The notes beneath the pieces were generated by a model that saw nothing but the letters and a program-made list of their open reading frames with translations, made no database searches and was not told where the DNA came from. A stretch of 64,000 bases of DNA, from positions 1,117,501-1,181,500 of the forward strand of contig BROG01000127.1 of assembly GCA_030159075.1 (NCBI GenBank), written 5' to 3'. Position numbers and translations under genes: made by a program. This DNA comes from Atrina japonica. Lineage: Eukaryota; Mollusca; Bivalvia; Pterioida; Pinnidae. How positions within the stretch are numbered: position 1 is the first letter of the stretch; each line of letters begins with the position of its first letter. This document shows, piece by piece, positions 51,662-62,500 of this stretch.

Positions 51662-51961
51662 ATGGACAGGTTTCAGAACGTACCATCGGAGCGAAAAGTA
51701 GCTGTGGTAAGACCTACTCCCCGTCGGCCAGCATTTCTAGCACGTCCGCCGCCACCAGCACCTTACAGGTCTAGGGTACCACCCCCTAGATCTCCTCCGC
51801 CCAGGGCTGTGTCATCAGCACCTCCGCTGCCTGAGCTGCAGTATACCATGGCTCAGGCAGATTTGAGGTTACTGAGACTGCGGGAGGCAGAGATAAGGCG
51901 ATTAATAGAAGAAAAAGAAGTGCAAGTCAGTCGACTGCAGCGACTGTTGGACGGGGAATAG
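51662..51961 (+). CDS. Right copy of the terminal Pro-rich/coiled-coil gene, intact
   Basis: 99 residues from ATG 51662 (preceded by TCATCACC); an upstream in-frame ATG at 51596 gives 121 residues but lacks similarity to the left copy. The N-half is basic and Pro-rich (VVRPTPRRPAFLARPPPPAP, PPPRSPPPR). The C-half is a strong coiled-coil candidate (DLRLLRLREAEIRRLIEEKE, VSRLQRLLDGE). It faces outward to the right terminal repeat, opposite to all other Polinton genes except by symmetry with its left paralogue. Downstream sequence (CCCTTTTCAGGACCACCTAA) also matches the left side. Function unknown. Confidence 0.75.
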   Translation: MDRFQNVPSERKVAVVRPTPRRPAFLARPPPPAPYRSRVPPPRSPPPRAVSSAPPLPELQYTMAQADLRLLRLREAEIRRLIEEKEVQVSRLQRLLDGE

Positions 51962-52190
51962 GGTTTTAACAACCCGAAAACAAACGGCCCTTTTCAGGAC
52001 CACCTAACTTACACGAAAAGGAACCTTAACTGTAACTATGCAGTTTTTGTGATGTGTTATACTATAGTGGTAAGTCTAACCTATAGTAAGTAAGTTATTT
52101 CTTTTACTTGATTGATCAAATTTTATAAGATAGAAATTCAAAACGAGGCAATTCTAAAAATAGTAACATTAAAAACTTGAGAATAAGTTC

Positions 52191-52269
52191 AGTTAGACTA
52201 CTGAGAGCTCATTTGGCAGCCGAAGCTCGAAGAGTCAACATCGTCAGAAAAACTCTCTCTGGGTGAGTG
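52191..52269 (+). repeat. Outward-facing conserved segment, right copy
   Basis: Contains GAGAGCTCATTTGG, CCGAAGCTCGAAGAGTCAAC, ATCGTCAGAAAA and ends GGGTGAGTG. Inverted counterpart of the two left copies at 41537-41812. Confidence 0.75.
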
Positions 52270-52389
52270 TTTAATTTTTTATTTTATATACAGTAGTACA
52301 AGAAATAATATAAAATAATACAGATACTATTTTCACTATCTGAACTTTGATACTTGTTGAAACGATGTAAGTGAACAACTTCATACTTC

Positions 52390-52980
52390 GCAACTTTGTC
52401 ACTTGTGTCACTTTGTCACTTGTCTCACTTGTGTCACTTTGTCACTTGTGCTACTTGTGTCACTTTGTCACTTTGAGACTTCATAACTTAGAACGTTGCA
52501 CACGTTGCAAACTTTGAAACATGAGAACGGTACACACTTGATCACTTTGACAAACTTTGAGAACGACACAAACACTTGATCACTTTGACAAACTTTGAAA
52601 CATGAGAACGGTACACACTTGATCACTTTGACAAACTTTGAGTACGTTACACACTTTCATGTTCTATAGTTCTCACTCCTGCCGTGATATTAGTCAGTCC
52701 CTGAAAAACTAGATATCCCATGATTCCATACCAAAGATGGCTACCCTTCCTAACCTTCCTGTTTCACTACCCACCCACCCTCTCTGGTTTAGTGTATACA
52801 GTCCATATAGTCATCGCCCCTTTTGTTCCACCCCTATAGTCTATACAGAGTAATCTCCCTTTGTTTCACCTATACAGGCTATACAGAGTGATCTCCCTTT
52901 GCCCCATCTCTACAGTCTATACAGAGTAATCTCCCTTTGTTCCACCTATAGAGTCTATACAGAGTAATCTCCCTTAGTAC
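52390..52980. repeat. Tandem repeats of the Polinton right arm
   Basis: Three blocks: CACTTTGTCACTTGTGT units (52390-52480), GAACGGTACACACTTGATCA units (52520-52650), and TATACAGAGTAATCTCCCTT units (52830-52980). No gene lies between 51961 and the terminal repeat. Confidence 0.9.
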
Positions 52981-52981
52981 A

Positions 52982-53549
52982 TACTCTACAAGTCTTAGTA
53001 CAAGCTTGAGTCGAGCTCGGCCTACCACTTCTCGCGCTTGCGCACTTGATGATACACAACTCTCAACGACGGTGGCGCCACCAACTACTGGTTTCACAAA
53101 CCTGGAAAACACAAAGTTTCGGTTCTAAAAATAGATTCACTCTCAGCTCAAAACTGGAAAAACCCAACTTCTCTCTCTTACCGTTGACTTCTCGGGAACT
53201 CACGTGACCTCTCGTGACTTCTCGTGACCCCAACCTCTTGTAACGAAGGCTCTCATTGGCTCCTTAGCCAAGATGGCCGCCTCCACAACCTTCCACTTCC
53301 GGTCATAGACACACCCCCAAACTCAACGATTGGCTCTTTCTCCTTATTGTCATGACAACATGACCTCACTTCCGGTATGACGCACTTCCGGTATGACCTC
53401 ACTTCCGGTATGACGCACTTCCGGTTATGACGTCACAGGCGGCTCCATGGCGTGCCATTTGAATTGACCAATCAGAAGCCAGCATTCTGATGACGTCATC
53501 AGTGGCGGTTAAATTCAAATGGCACGCCATGGAGCTGCCTATAACTACT
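52982..53549. repeat. Polinton right terminal inverted repeat (568 bp)
   Basis: Reverse complement of the left terminal repeat without the left-side duplications. It carries five CACTTCCGG motifs (four in tandem at 53368-53424, one at 53294), TGACGTCA, CCAAT and YY1-type sites, and the same foldback near the end. Confidence 0.93.
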
Positions 53550-53555
53550 AACGTG
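53550..53555. repeat. Polinton target-site duplication, right
   Basis: AACGTG, identical to 40649-40654. Confidence 0.93.
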
Positions 53556-53622
53556 CCGCATCCCCGATATTTCTTTTTATATATTTCGAGAATACACAAT
53601 TTACATGTAGTAAAACATTGAC

Positions 53623-53655
53623 AAGTCTCTCAAAGACTGTTCCAAGTCGGTAATC
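53623..53655. repeat. 33-bp inverted repeat outside the Polinton, right arm
   Basis: Inverted partner of 40602-40634 (30 of 33 identical), 67 bp beyond the right target duplication. Confidence 0.85.
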
Positions 53656-53782
53656 TGTCAGGTTGAGTAATATATAAGTTGAGGAATAGACGGAATGGTA
53701 TTTTGCAATAAAATAATGTTTCACTCAAATTCAATTTCATTGCTGATATCAATTTTGACTTTGATTAGATAACATCCAATGC

Positions 53783-54061
53783 CGTTGTTGTATTGTCGTT
53801 TAACGTACCCCTCAAGAATCTTTCACTCATGTGGAGACGTCACCAAATGCCGGTGAAGGGCTACAAATTTTGGCCTATGCTCGTCACTTACGACCGTTGA
53901 GCAGAGAGGGTTCTTTAACATGCCGACACCTTCTGTGACACGGGACCTCGGTTTTTACTGTCTCATCCGAAGAACAGGAAAAGCCAACCGCCTCCATCGA
54001 GGCTCGAACCTGCGGCCCTCCGGTTGCGAATCGAGCACTCTACGCCACGACGGCTCTCCAT
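53783..54061 (-). mobile_element. tRNA-derived SINE, copy 3
   Basis: Same body as copies 1 and 2. On the minus strand the head reads GTCGTGGCGTAGAGTGCTCG (box A-like) and GCAGGTTCGAGCC (box B-like). It lies about 230 bp beyond the right end of the Polinton. From 54061 to 58043 I find only a family B repeat and A/T-rich sequence with no supported gene. Confidence 0.83.
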
Positions 54062-54784
54062 CCAATGTCACGAGCGCCTATGACGAAAATATGTGAACCA
54101 CCACATTTAAAATATTTCTAAGAGATAATTATTATTCCAGTGAGTTTATTGTAGAAAGAAAACCAAACTTAAGGCTGTACAGCCTTTAAGTACAAATCAT
54201 ACATATGAAATATATGGAGGAAAGATAAAGTAAAACCATAATTATACAGATACGAAATATAAACATACAGTTCTCAATAATATGCAAAATAAGGTTTCAT
54301 TGCAATTAAACTTTTCGTATTGACACTGCTTGATTAAGATATCTACAGAAATTAAACAATTGCTGATAATTTTGTGTTGAAAAAAAGTTGTAGAAAAATT
54401 TCAACATTTATGGATTCCTGTAATAATACCTCTTGATATATTGTGATAAGATATTTGCGTAGACAGAACATAACAACAAAAAGTGCTATTCATCTTCAGT
54501 AACATTCAAATGACATTGACTACAAATACATTAGTTTCTAATGTAACACTGAAAATATCACTCTTTTTAGAAAGTTTAATTTAAAGCAAAATTTGTCATT
54601 TTCTTGTCAGATGTAAGGATCAAGCCATATAAAGGTTTAAACTTCTATTATTAGACATAGTTTTTCAGATATCGACATGATCGACGTTTATTAACAATAA
54701 TGTACTTATTGATATGATGTATTTCATTTTAGATTGTCATAATTTCAAAAAATTTCTGTTTATTAATTTTATAGAAAATACATA

Positions 54785-55010
54785 TGAATAATATTATACT
54801 TAAGTAATATTTGGCACTGATAGCACATTTAAATTTCTAAATTCTTCTAAAGCTAGGATATCCATCTTTTTACAGTGGTTACTCTTAGACGGATTTTGAT
54901 TATACGTTTAGATTTATTATTTAGCCTTGTCTGATACCAGTTTCTCTTTAGATAATTTATTTAAAATTGAAGTCTAATTGACATAAAAACGATCGTCTTA
55001 CTAGAACGAT
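54785..55010 (-). repeat. Dispersed repeat family B, copy 3
   Basis: TTTGGCACTGATAGCAC, GTGGTTACTCTTAGACGG and AAACGATCGTCTT match the other copies in order. Confidence 0.65.
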
Positions 55011-57834
55011 TTCTAAACCGTGTAAAGATATGCACTTTATAATTAAATAAATTGATGTTATTGTACTAGTGCAATTAATAAGTGTAATTATGCGTTGTTT
55101 ATTTTCTTTTATTTCGAGGCGTGGTGTGGTCACATATCAGTTTTACTAACAATATAGACGAACCAAACCATTGTGGATCGTATTAAAGTTCGCAATATTG
55201 ACAAAATACGTCGAAGAATATATAATTGATTATTGAAATAAATAACTTTGCAAATACGTAATTTGAATTGGCAATTGATATGCAATTTTTTTTAAAAAGT
55301 TAGAATTATATAGACAATTGATCCAATGGTAACTAAGCAGGTTGTGTTCATGCTATCATGTTGATGTAAAGACAGAACCACACAACAACGAGCCTCCCAT
55401 CTCACTTTGATAGCAAAATTACATGGTACTGCTTCGTTATAGAAGCTATTCAAGCGAAACAGGAAGGTTATACAAGCAACTTGTATTTCGATATTTTTAC
55501 CAAATTCACTATTTTCTTTTCTCTTTAGTAAAAATGTCACTCGTTGTTTTAAATTTTGCATCCTTATCTTCGATCATTTTCACTGGTTGAAAGAATAATT
55601 GAGTTTTATTGAGTAACAATTGCGTTTGGGATACTAGATTCAACAAAGTAATGTAATTTTTCTTTGTTTAATAGAAATTTTAATGTTAAATCTAAGCCAC
55701 TTAGAATTTAAATAAAAATCAATTGCCGCATTATCAAATTTAAATATCGTGTGTCTGACACTTGGTATCATATATGGATACATGATAATACTAAAATACA
55801 AAATATATCTGGTTTCGTTCAAACGTCACGACACAAAATGAACATTACATCAAACCAGCCATATGATTACTAAAATCAATGGAAGATACGATTTACATGT
55901 ATTTGATATCTTAAAAAGATCATTTATTTAAAAAAGTTATTGAACTAGTCAATAGCATTGTTTCGAAACAAGCTTTTTTTTAAAAAAAAAAATCAAAAAA
56001 TCAAGTACATTGAAGTCAAGAAACTAATGGATTTTTTCTTTTCTAGCTATCATCAGGTACTGTTTGAAATTGTCTTGATCTTTGACATACATGTATAGAC
56101 AAAACCACAAATGTTTCTATCCGTATCATCAGATTGCACGCGATCGTTTTAGCGGATGGGTTCAACGATTAAGTGGTTTTGTATTTATTACATGTCCCTT
56201 ATTTATCTATATGTCCCTTATTTATATATATGTATACACAAATTTAAAACTTATTCCACTTTTAACGACGCCATAAATTTTTTTGGATGACATGAATCAC
56301 ATTTAGAAAAGTAGTTCCGGCGAAATTTCCGTATCCAACTACAGTGTAATACGAAGTTACGCTTTACACGGGCGTATTGAACTCTGTATTGTAACTGTAT
56401 GATTACAGCTGCATGTAATAAATAATCAAACTGTTAGCCTAGTGAACTAGATTTATTATTCAATACAAGGAGTAGATGTCATAAAGTCAATACAATTTCA
56501 TAACATTTGAAACAAATGAAAAATTATAAAATATCAGAAATGACGTCATAAAATGGGCTGTACAGGTACATAGTAACATTAATTCCGAAAAGTATGTTCA
56601 ATAAAATCTTTAACGAACCTATCGCCTCATATTTAATATAGTATTGAAGATTATTTCTATATCTGGTAACTTTCATTTAGTCAGTGCTTTCGAGAATGCT
56701 TAGATCAAACCGTAGACTCCTATCTAACAAGGTCAGTTGTAATATCCAGGTTACTCAGGTATGATAAGATTTGATCGGTATTGAATGCATTTTACATCTA
56801 TGTCAATTGCAGTGTTGGTCGTCCAGTGACATTTTCCTGCTTGTGCCAAGTTATCGGTATATTTGTCTGCAGGTAAATTGTCAAAATTGAAATTTCAGTA
56901 GCATTTGGTGTCATTTATCTTAGTTTGTGAACTTTATATATATCTTCATCGAAATGTGTCAACGCTTAAGGTTGATATTAAGCAATGACACGTATTTGAA
57001 TATTTCTATGATTGCGTTTCCGACGCCATTGAGCTCCAGTGCGGCGGCATCGACGACTTTGATCTCTCGTTGTCGCTTATCTTGTTATCTGTGTTGCCGC
57101 TTTTGCACAAAATTCAATGAATAATTCAGACTCAGTCGTATCCCTGTATTTGGTAAAATGCACATACCTTGAACCCTATAGTTATGTAAATTGCATATTC
57201 AATTCTCAACCATATTTGTATCACAAGTACTTGTGAAGTATTTTTTTTTTTAATTTATTCAATTATTATACTTTGCAACAATACTCAACGTTTTTGGTGG
57301 AATTTTACTTAATTTGGGGTTTTCCCGGGTTAAAGTTATGATGATAAAAAGGGACATAACCTCAACAGGGGAAACCACAACATTAAAGTGAAATTACACC
57401 AACAACAAATTATTTCAGATAATAATGACAAAATGTACATTCCTGTTCATAAGTACCTGTGATTTGTATACGTAATCTTAAACATATGTCATGTTGTAAA
57501 TTTTGAAATTAGTGGGTGGGTGTGAATACAAAATTTATAACACGACACATATTACATCTCATGAATTCCCATATCATCCGGATAGACACTGAATGCATTT
57601 TGAATTAGAAAAAAAAATGATAATGTTATATTTAGGACGAATTAAGTAGAGTCTACGGTGTAGATCAACGAACTCCACTACCTAGATGTAATGTAATAGG
57701 CTATATAAAACATTCAGATATACAATGGAACCATCTTTTTAGGACACCCCCTAACATTCTCTTAAAATTCTCGATACATTCTTAAGAAGCCCAGACCCTC
57801 ACTTGAAAGTCACCTCAATAATCAGACCACAAAC

Positions 57835-57925
57835 ATGGACCCCAGAGAAATAAAAAAACGGAATCAGGTGCCATGGAAATGCTAAATATCCCATGGCAAC
57901 TGGTCACACCAGCTACAGACAGTCA
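57835..57925 (+). repeat. Dispersed repeat family A, diverged copy
   Basis: ACATGGACCCCAGAG and ATCAGGTGCCATGG occur in the same order and spacing as at 392-530. It lies about 120 bp upstream of the asparaginase start codon, so it may fall in the promoter or 5' leader. Confidence 0.55.
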
Positions 57926-58043
57926 AGTAAGAGTCATCATGTTTATCGTATAGTCAGTCGTTATTTACCATTGATGTCTATATCAAACATGCGCACTTTT
58001 TATTTTACGAATTTCCATAGGGACATTTTACCCAGAATTCGAA

Positions 58044-59537
58044 ATGACTCAAGAACCAGTTATAGTGATTCACGGTGGAGCATGGGCAATACCCGATGTT
58101 CTAGCAGCACCCAGTGTAGAGGGCGTAAAGGTAGCAGCTCTCACTGGTTACAAAATACTCAGGTCCAAGGGACGAGCAGTCGATGCAGTGGAGGCGGCTA
58201 TACGTTCACTAGAAGACAATCCGGCGTTTGACGCAGGTAATGCAACGGTTTGAATTAATAAACAACAAATCTAAGGATTGAATTGAAATATTAAAGCCAG
58301 CGAAGTTCTTTATATTGGGATTACATTGCATTTATTATAAACAATACGAAAGTTATTGTAATCAGTTGTTAAAATCAATGTTAAATGTTGATTTATGTGC
58401 ATTGGTATCCTTCAGGTCTACCAAGGTAAATTGGCACATGTTTAAAAACACAATGAGTCTAAATTAAATCATTATAGCAGGGGTGACAGACTTCCCTTTC
58501 AAAAATCTAAATGTTGCGGCAATATTGCGGCACATCAATTGGTGTGCCAGAACTATAGTGCCAGAATAGTGCAGGATGGTGCTGCTAGCGCTGACATTCT
58601 GGCTCTAAAATTGCTTACATAATGCATAGCGCCAGAATGGTGCCAGGACTTTAAAGATATTTTGTGGCACTTTTCTTGTACTATGTATCATATCTGACAG
58701 ATGAATAACAATCTGATCACATGATGCCTAAACTGACCACTAAATTTAGAAGTTGTTAGAGTGCTGAAAAAGTATGAATTCAAGTGATCAGAGTTTTGTA
58801 TGAAGGAGATAGAATGTAATATTTGCTAATAGTACTGTAAATAAATTTTTCTGTCAATCTGTGATTACTAAGAAAACAGGTAAGTAAATAAATATAGTAT
58901 TAATCCAATTTTTAAATAATGCTGTTCATATGAAATGTTTGGATTAAGATATTTGCACGTGGTTCATAAACTTATGGTGGAAATCAATGGATATTTCAAG
59001 TTTATAAGGTACATGTATATGTAATATCATTATTGTTAACACATATCTCTTTGTTAAAGTGTAAAGTAACATTAGAATATTTGCTACACATTAGTAAATG
59101 TCACTGTAACCTGTAGAATGTGTTGAATGAACAGTCACGAATAAGAAATAGTGCCAGAATAGCGCCACAAAGTAATGCCGGAATACTAATTTGCATACGA
59201 TAAACGATATTGCACTACATTCCCACAATAGTACCACAATGTTGCCACAACATAGCGCCACAAGTCTCATATTTGAGGTCTTGTCGATACAAAAATATTC
59301 CACCATCAGTAATGCATTGAATGCGTTTTTTCTTCATAACCTAGCTTTGGAAAATATACCGTATTATATTGATTTTGGACAGATGTGCCACTTTACTTTG
59401 GTAGATCTGTAACACGAATTGTTATTTATTTGAATATAAGCAATATAAATATAATTCTAAGATCGAGAAAAAAAAAAATAAGTTAAAAAAATTTTTGAAA
59501 ATGATTTGAAATGGAACAAACGTTATTGATCATGTTG

Positions 59538-59593
<56 letters not shown>

Positions 59594-62500
59594 ATGTATG
59601 TGTGTGTGAATGTGTGTGTGAATGTGTGTATGTGTATGTGTGTGTGTGTATGTGTGTTGCTGTGTGTGTGTGTTTGAATATATAATGAAAATTGCTCTAG
59701 TTATTCCAAATTAATTCTGTTTTATATTGTATTCTTCCAATCCATCTCACTTCCAATTCACAGTTATTACATACAGTAGGGATAAATGTATATATATCAT
59801 TTTAGGTATAGGATCAGTATTAAATTCCAACGGAGAAGTAGAAATGGATGCCGTAATCATGGATGGGAAAGATTTATCATGCGGAGGAGTTGCATGTGTA
59901 CAAAATATAAAAAATCCTATAACACTTGCACGTGCAGTAATGGAACAGGTCGTATACCCTTAATTTATTTTGTCTTTCTGAAACAGAAATATTACACCAT
60001 TATGGTGATGATGATGATTTGTAATGGATATAAATATCATAAACAGAATATCAAAGTTATAATTTTACTAATATAAAGGCCAAAGCAAGTGCTCATTTCT
60101 GTCAAAAAGACTTCATCAGTTGATCTCGAATATGAAATAAATGAAAAAAAAAGCAAATATTAAACCTAAATTTACTGCCAAATCTGTCTACGAGTGTGAA
60201 AAGACGACCACTAGTACATTTATCTTATTTTTTAGGAGTTTGGAATATAAACGGTGCTTTTCAATATTACTTTAGAATAACACAATCAGCTGGTACCTAA
60301 ATACAAGTTACTGGATTTAACCCATGAAATATTATAAACACAATTCTAAAGTTATAGTTCTGCAAAAGTAAAGGCCAAAACAAATTATGAAGACAATTGT
60401 TTCTGATTCATAAACTATCTTATAAAAATTACAGATACTAAAGTATTAATCGAAAGAAAGTTCATGAGACAATATACAAATCAGGTAAAAATTGGACAAA
60501 CACGGACCTCTGAAAATTTAGAAGTGGGATCAGGTGGTATTTTCTGACCAGATGCTATTATCTTATATTTTCATAATTATCTGCGCACAGAGACAGTATT
60601 TATTAAATATATGTCTTGATTTTATGAAACCGATAACATATTTAAATGTAAAACTAAATTTTATACCGTTTTCATTCACTAGACAGATCACGTGTTACTG
60701 GTTGGGAAGGGAGCTAATCAGTTTGCAGGTGAAATCGGATCCGAAACAATCCCTACTGAACAGCTTGTCACGGAAGAGGGACGTAAAGAGTGGGAAAGAT
60801 TTATGAAATTTAGATCAACCGTTAATGTTCTGTTCAGAAACAGGTGAAAACCACGGTTTTGACGAATTCCTTGTAACGCCATTTTCCTCTTATTCATTAA
60901 TATCGTTTCAAAACAAAACATGAGGGAATCCAATTTGATGATATAAATATGAAGTAATTAAGTGTTTGGCTATTAATTCATAATTGTTTTATTATCAAAC
61001 TAAATGTTTATCTTATCTGTGTTTTAGTGTTATTTATTTTATTTTTTAAGCCTAGTATTCTTCATTGTATCCTTTGACAATCGTTGTAATACTATTTCAG
61101 ATATAAACCAGTATATCATAATTAACAAGAACAACATACCATTCTAAAATGCGATAATTATTTTCAAAGAAGTTTGGCTTGAATGTAATACATTTAGTTT
61201 ATTGTCAACTTGCATATCAAATCTAAAAATAAGTTATATTTAATACTTTCAGAGATGTCCAAGGACATGACACAGTGGGGGCAGTGGCATTTGACACTGA
61301 GGGCAATGTGGCATTTGGTACCTCAACGGGCGGAATAACTGCAAAGCGCCCAGGTCGGGTTGGAGACAGCCCAATAATAGGTATGATATTATAACAAGTC
61401 TGCATGCCTGTAATGTATTGTTCATGGCCGTTGTTGCTAGCATCATAAAATATATTCAGCACGTGGATATAATGATACCTAAAACTAGTTATCAGCATCA
61501 TAAAATATATTCAGCACGTGGATATAATGATACCTAAACTAGTTATCAGCATCATAAAATATATTCAGCACGTGGATATATTCAACACGTGGATGTAATG
61601 ATACCTAAAACTAGTTATCAGCATCATAAAATATATTCAGTACGTTGATATATAATACCTAAAACTAGTTATCAGCATCATAAAATATATTCAGCACGTG
61701 GATATATTCAACACGTGGATGAAATGATACCTAAAACTAGTTATCAGCATCATAAAATATATTCAGTACGTTGATGTAATGATACTTAAAACTAGTTATC
61801 AGCATCATAAAATATATTCAGCACGTGGATATATTCAACACGTGGATGAAATGATACCTAAAACTAGTTATCAGCATCATAAAATATATTCAGCACGTGG
61901 ATATATAATACCTAAAACTAGTTATCAGCATCATAAAATATATTCAGCACGTGGATGTAATGATACCTAAAACTAGTTATCAGCATCATAAAATATATTC
62001 AGCACGTGGATATATAATACCTAAAACTAGTTATCAGCATCATAAAATATATTCAGCACGTGGATGTAATGATACCTAAAACTAGTTATCAGCATCGTAA
62101 AATATATTCAGCACGTGGATATTATGATACCTAAAAGTAGTTATTATAGAGCATGTATCTGGTAGTATCGGTAGTTGTATGTATACTAGTATCAGTAGTA
62201 GTTATAGGCAATATTATAAACATAATACCAAAGTTATAATGCTCAAGACGATCGATTAGACTTCATCAGTTGAGCTCCAATTCAAAATGTATGTGTATTT
62301 TCTAAAGAGAAAGTGGTATCATACAAGGACAAATAACAAATCTAAAATATAGCCGAAATCCGTCTAAGAGCAACCACTGTAAAAAGATGACTATCTCAGC
62401 TTTAGAAAGATTTGGAATCTAAATGGTGTTATCAGTGCCAAATATTACTTTAGTATAAGATTATCAGCTGGTATCGAAATACCAGGTACTAGGTTTATGT

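Larger units (their letters stand above)
40655..53549 (-). mobile_element. Polinton/Maverick element, 12,895 bp, without a recognisable DNA polymerase B
   Basis: The element begins AGTAGTTATAGG and ends with its reverse complement variant CCTATAACTACT, between AACGTG duplications. Nearly all genes are on the minus strand, tightly packed from 51398 to 43138: packaging ATPase, Lys-rich zinc-finger protein, 124-residue protein, 295-residue protein, integrase, membrane protein, basic protein, double-jelly-roll-type capsid protein, adenain-type protease, and two small ORFs. Integrase, ATPase, protease and capsid protein together are diagnostic of Polintons. Autonomous Polintons usually also encode a protein-primed polymerase of about 1000 residues; no open or broken frame resembling it was found, and the spaces left (41358-43137 and 51400-52980) are largely repeats. 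Four major genes carry frame breaks. Confidence 0.93.

Noticed and set aside
40655..53549. An integrated animal adenovirus or other known virus
   Set aside because: The 6-bp duplication, integrase with chromodomain and gene set are those of Polinton/Maverick elements. Similarity to adenoviruses is limited to the protease fold and the overall particle plan.
61779..61970. 63-codon frame with [14 protein letters not shown] repeats
   Set aside because: Translation of the 55-bp intronic minisatellite.
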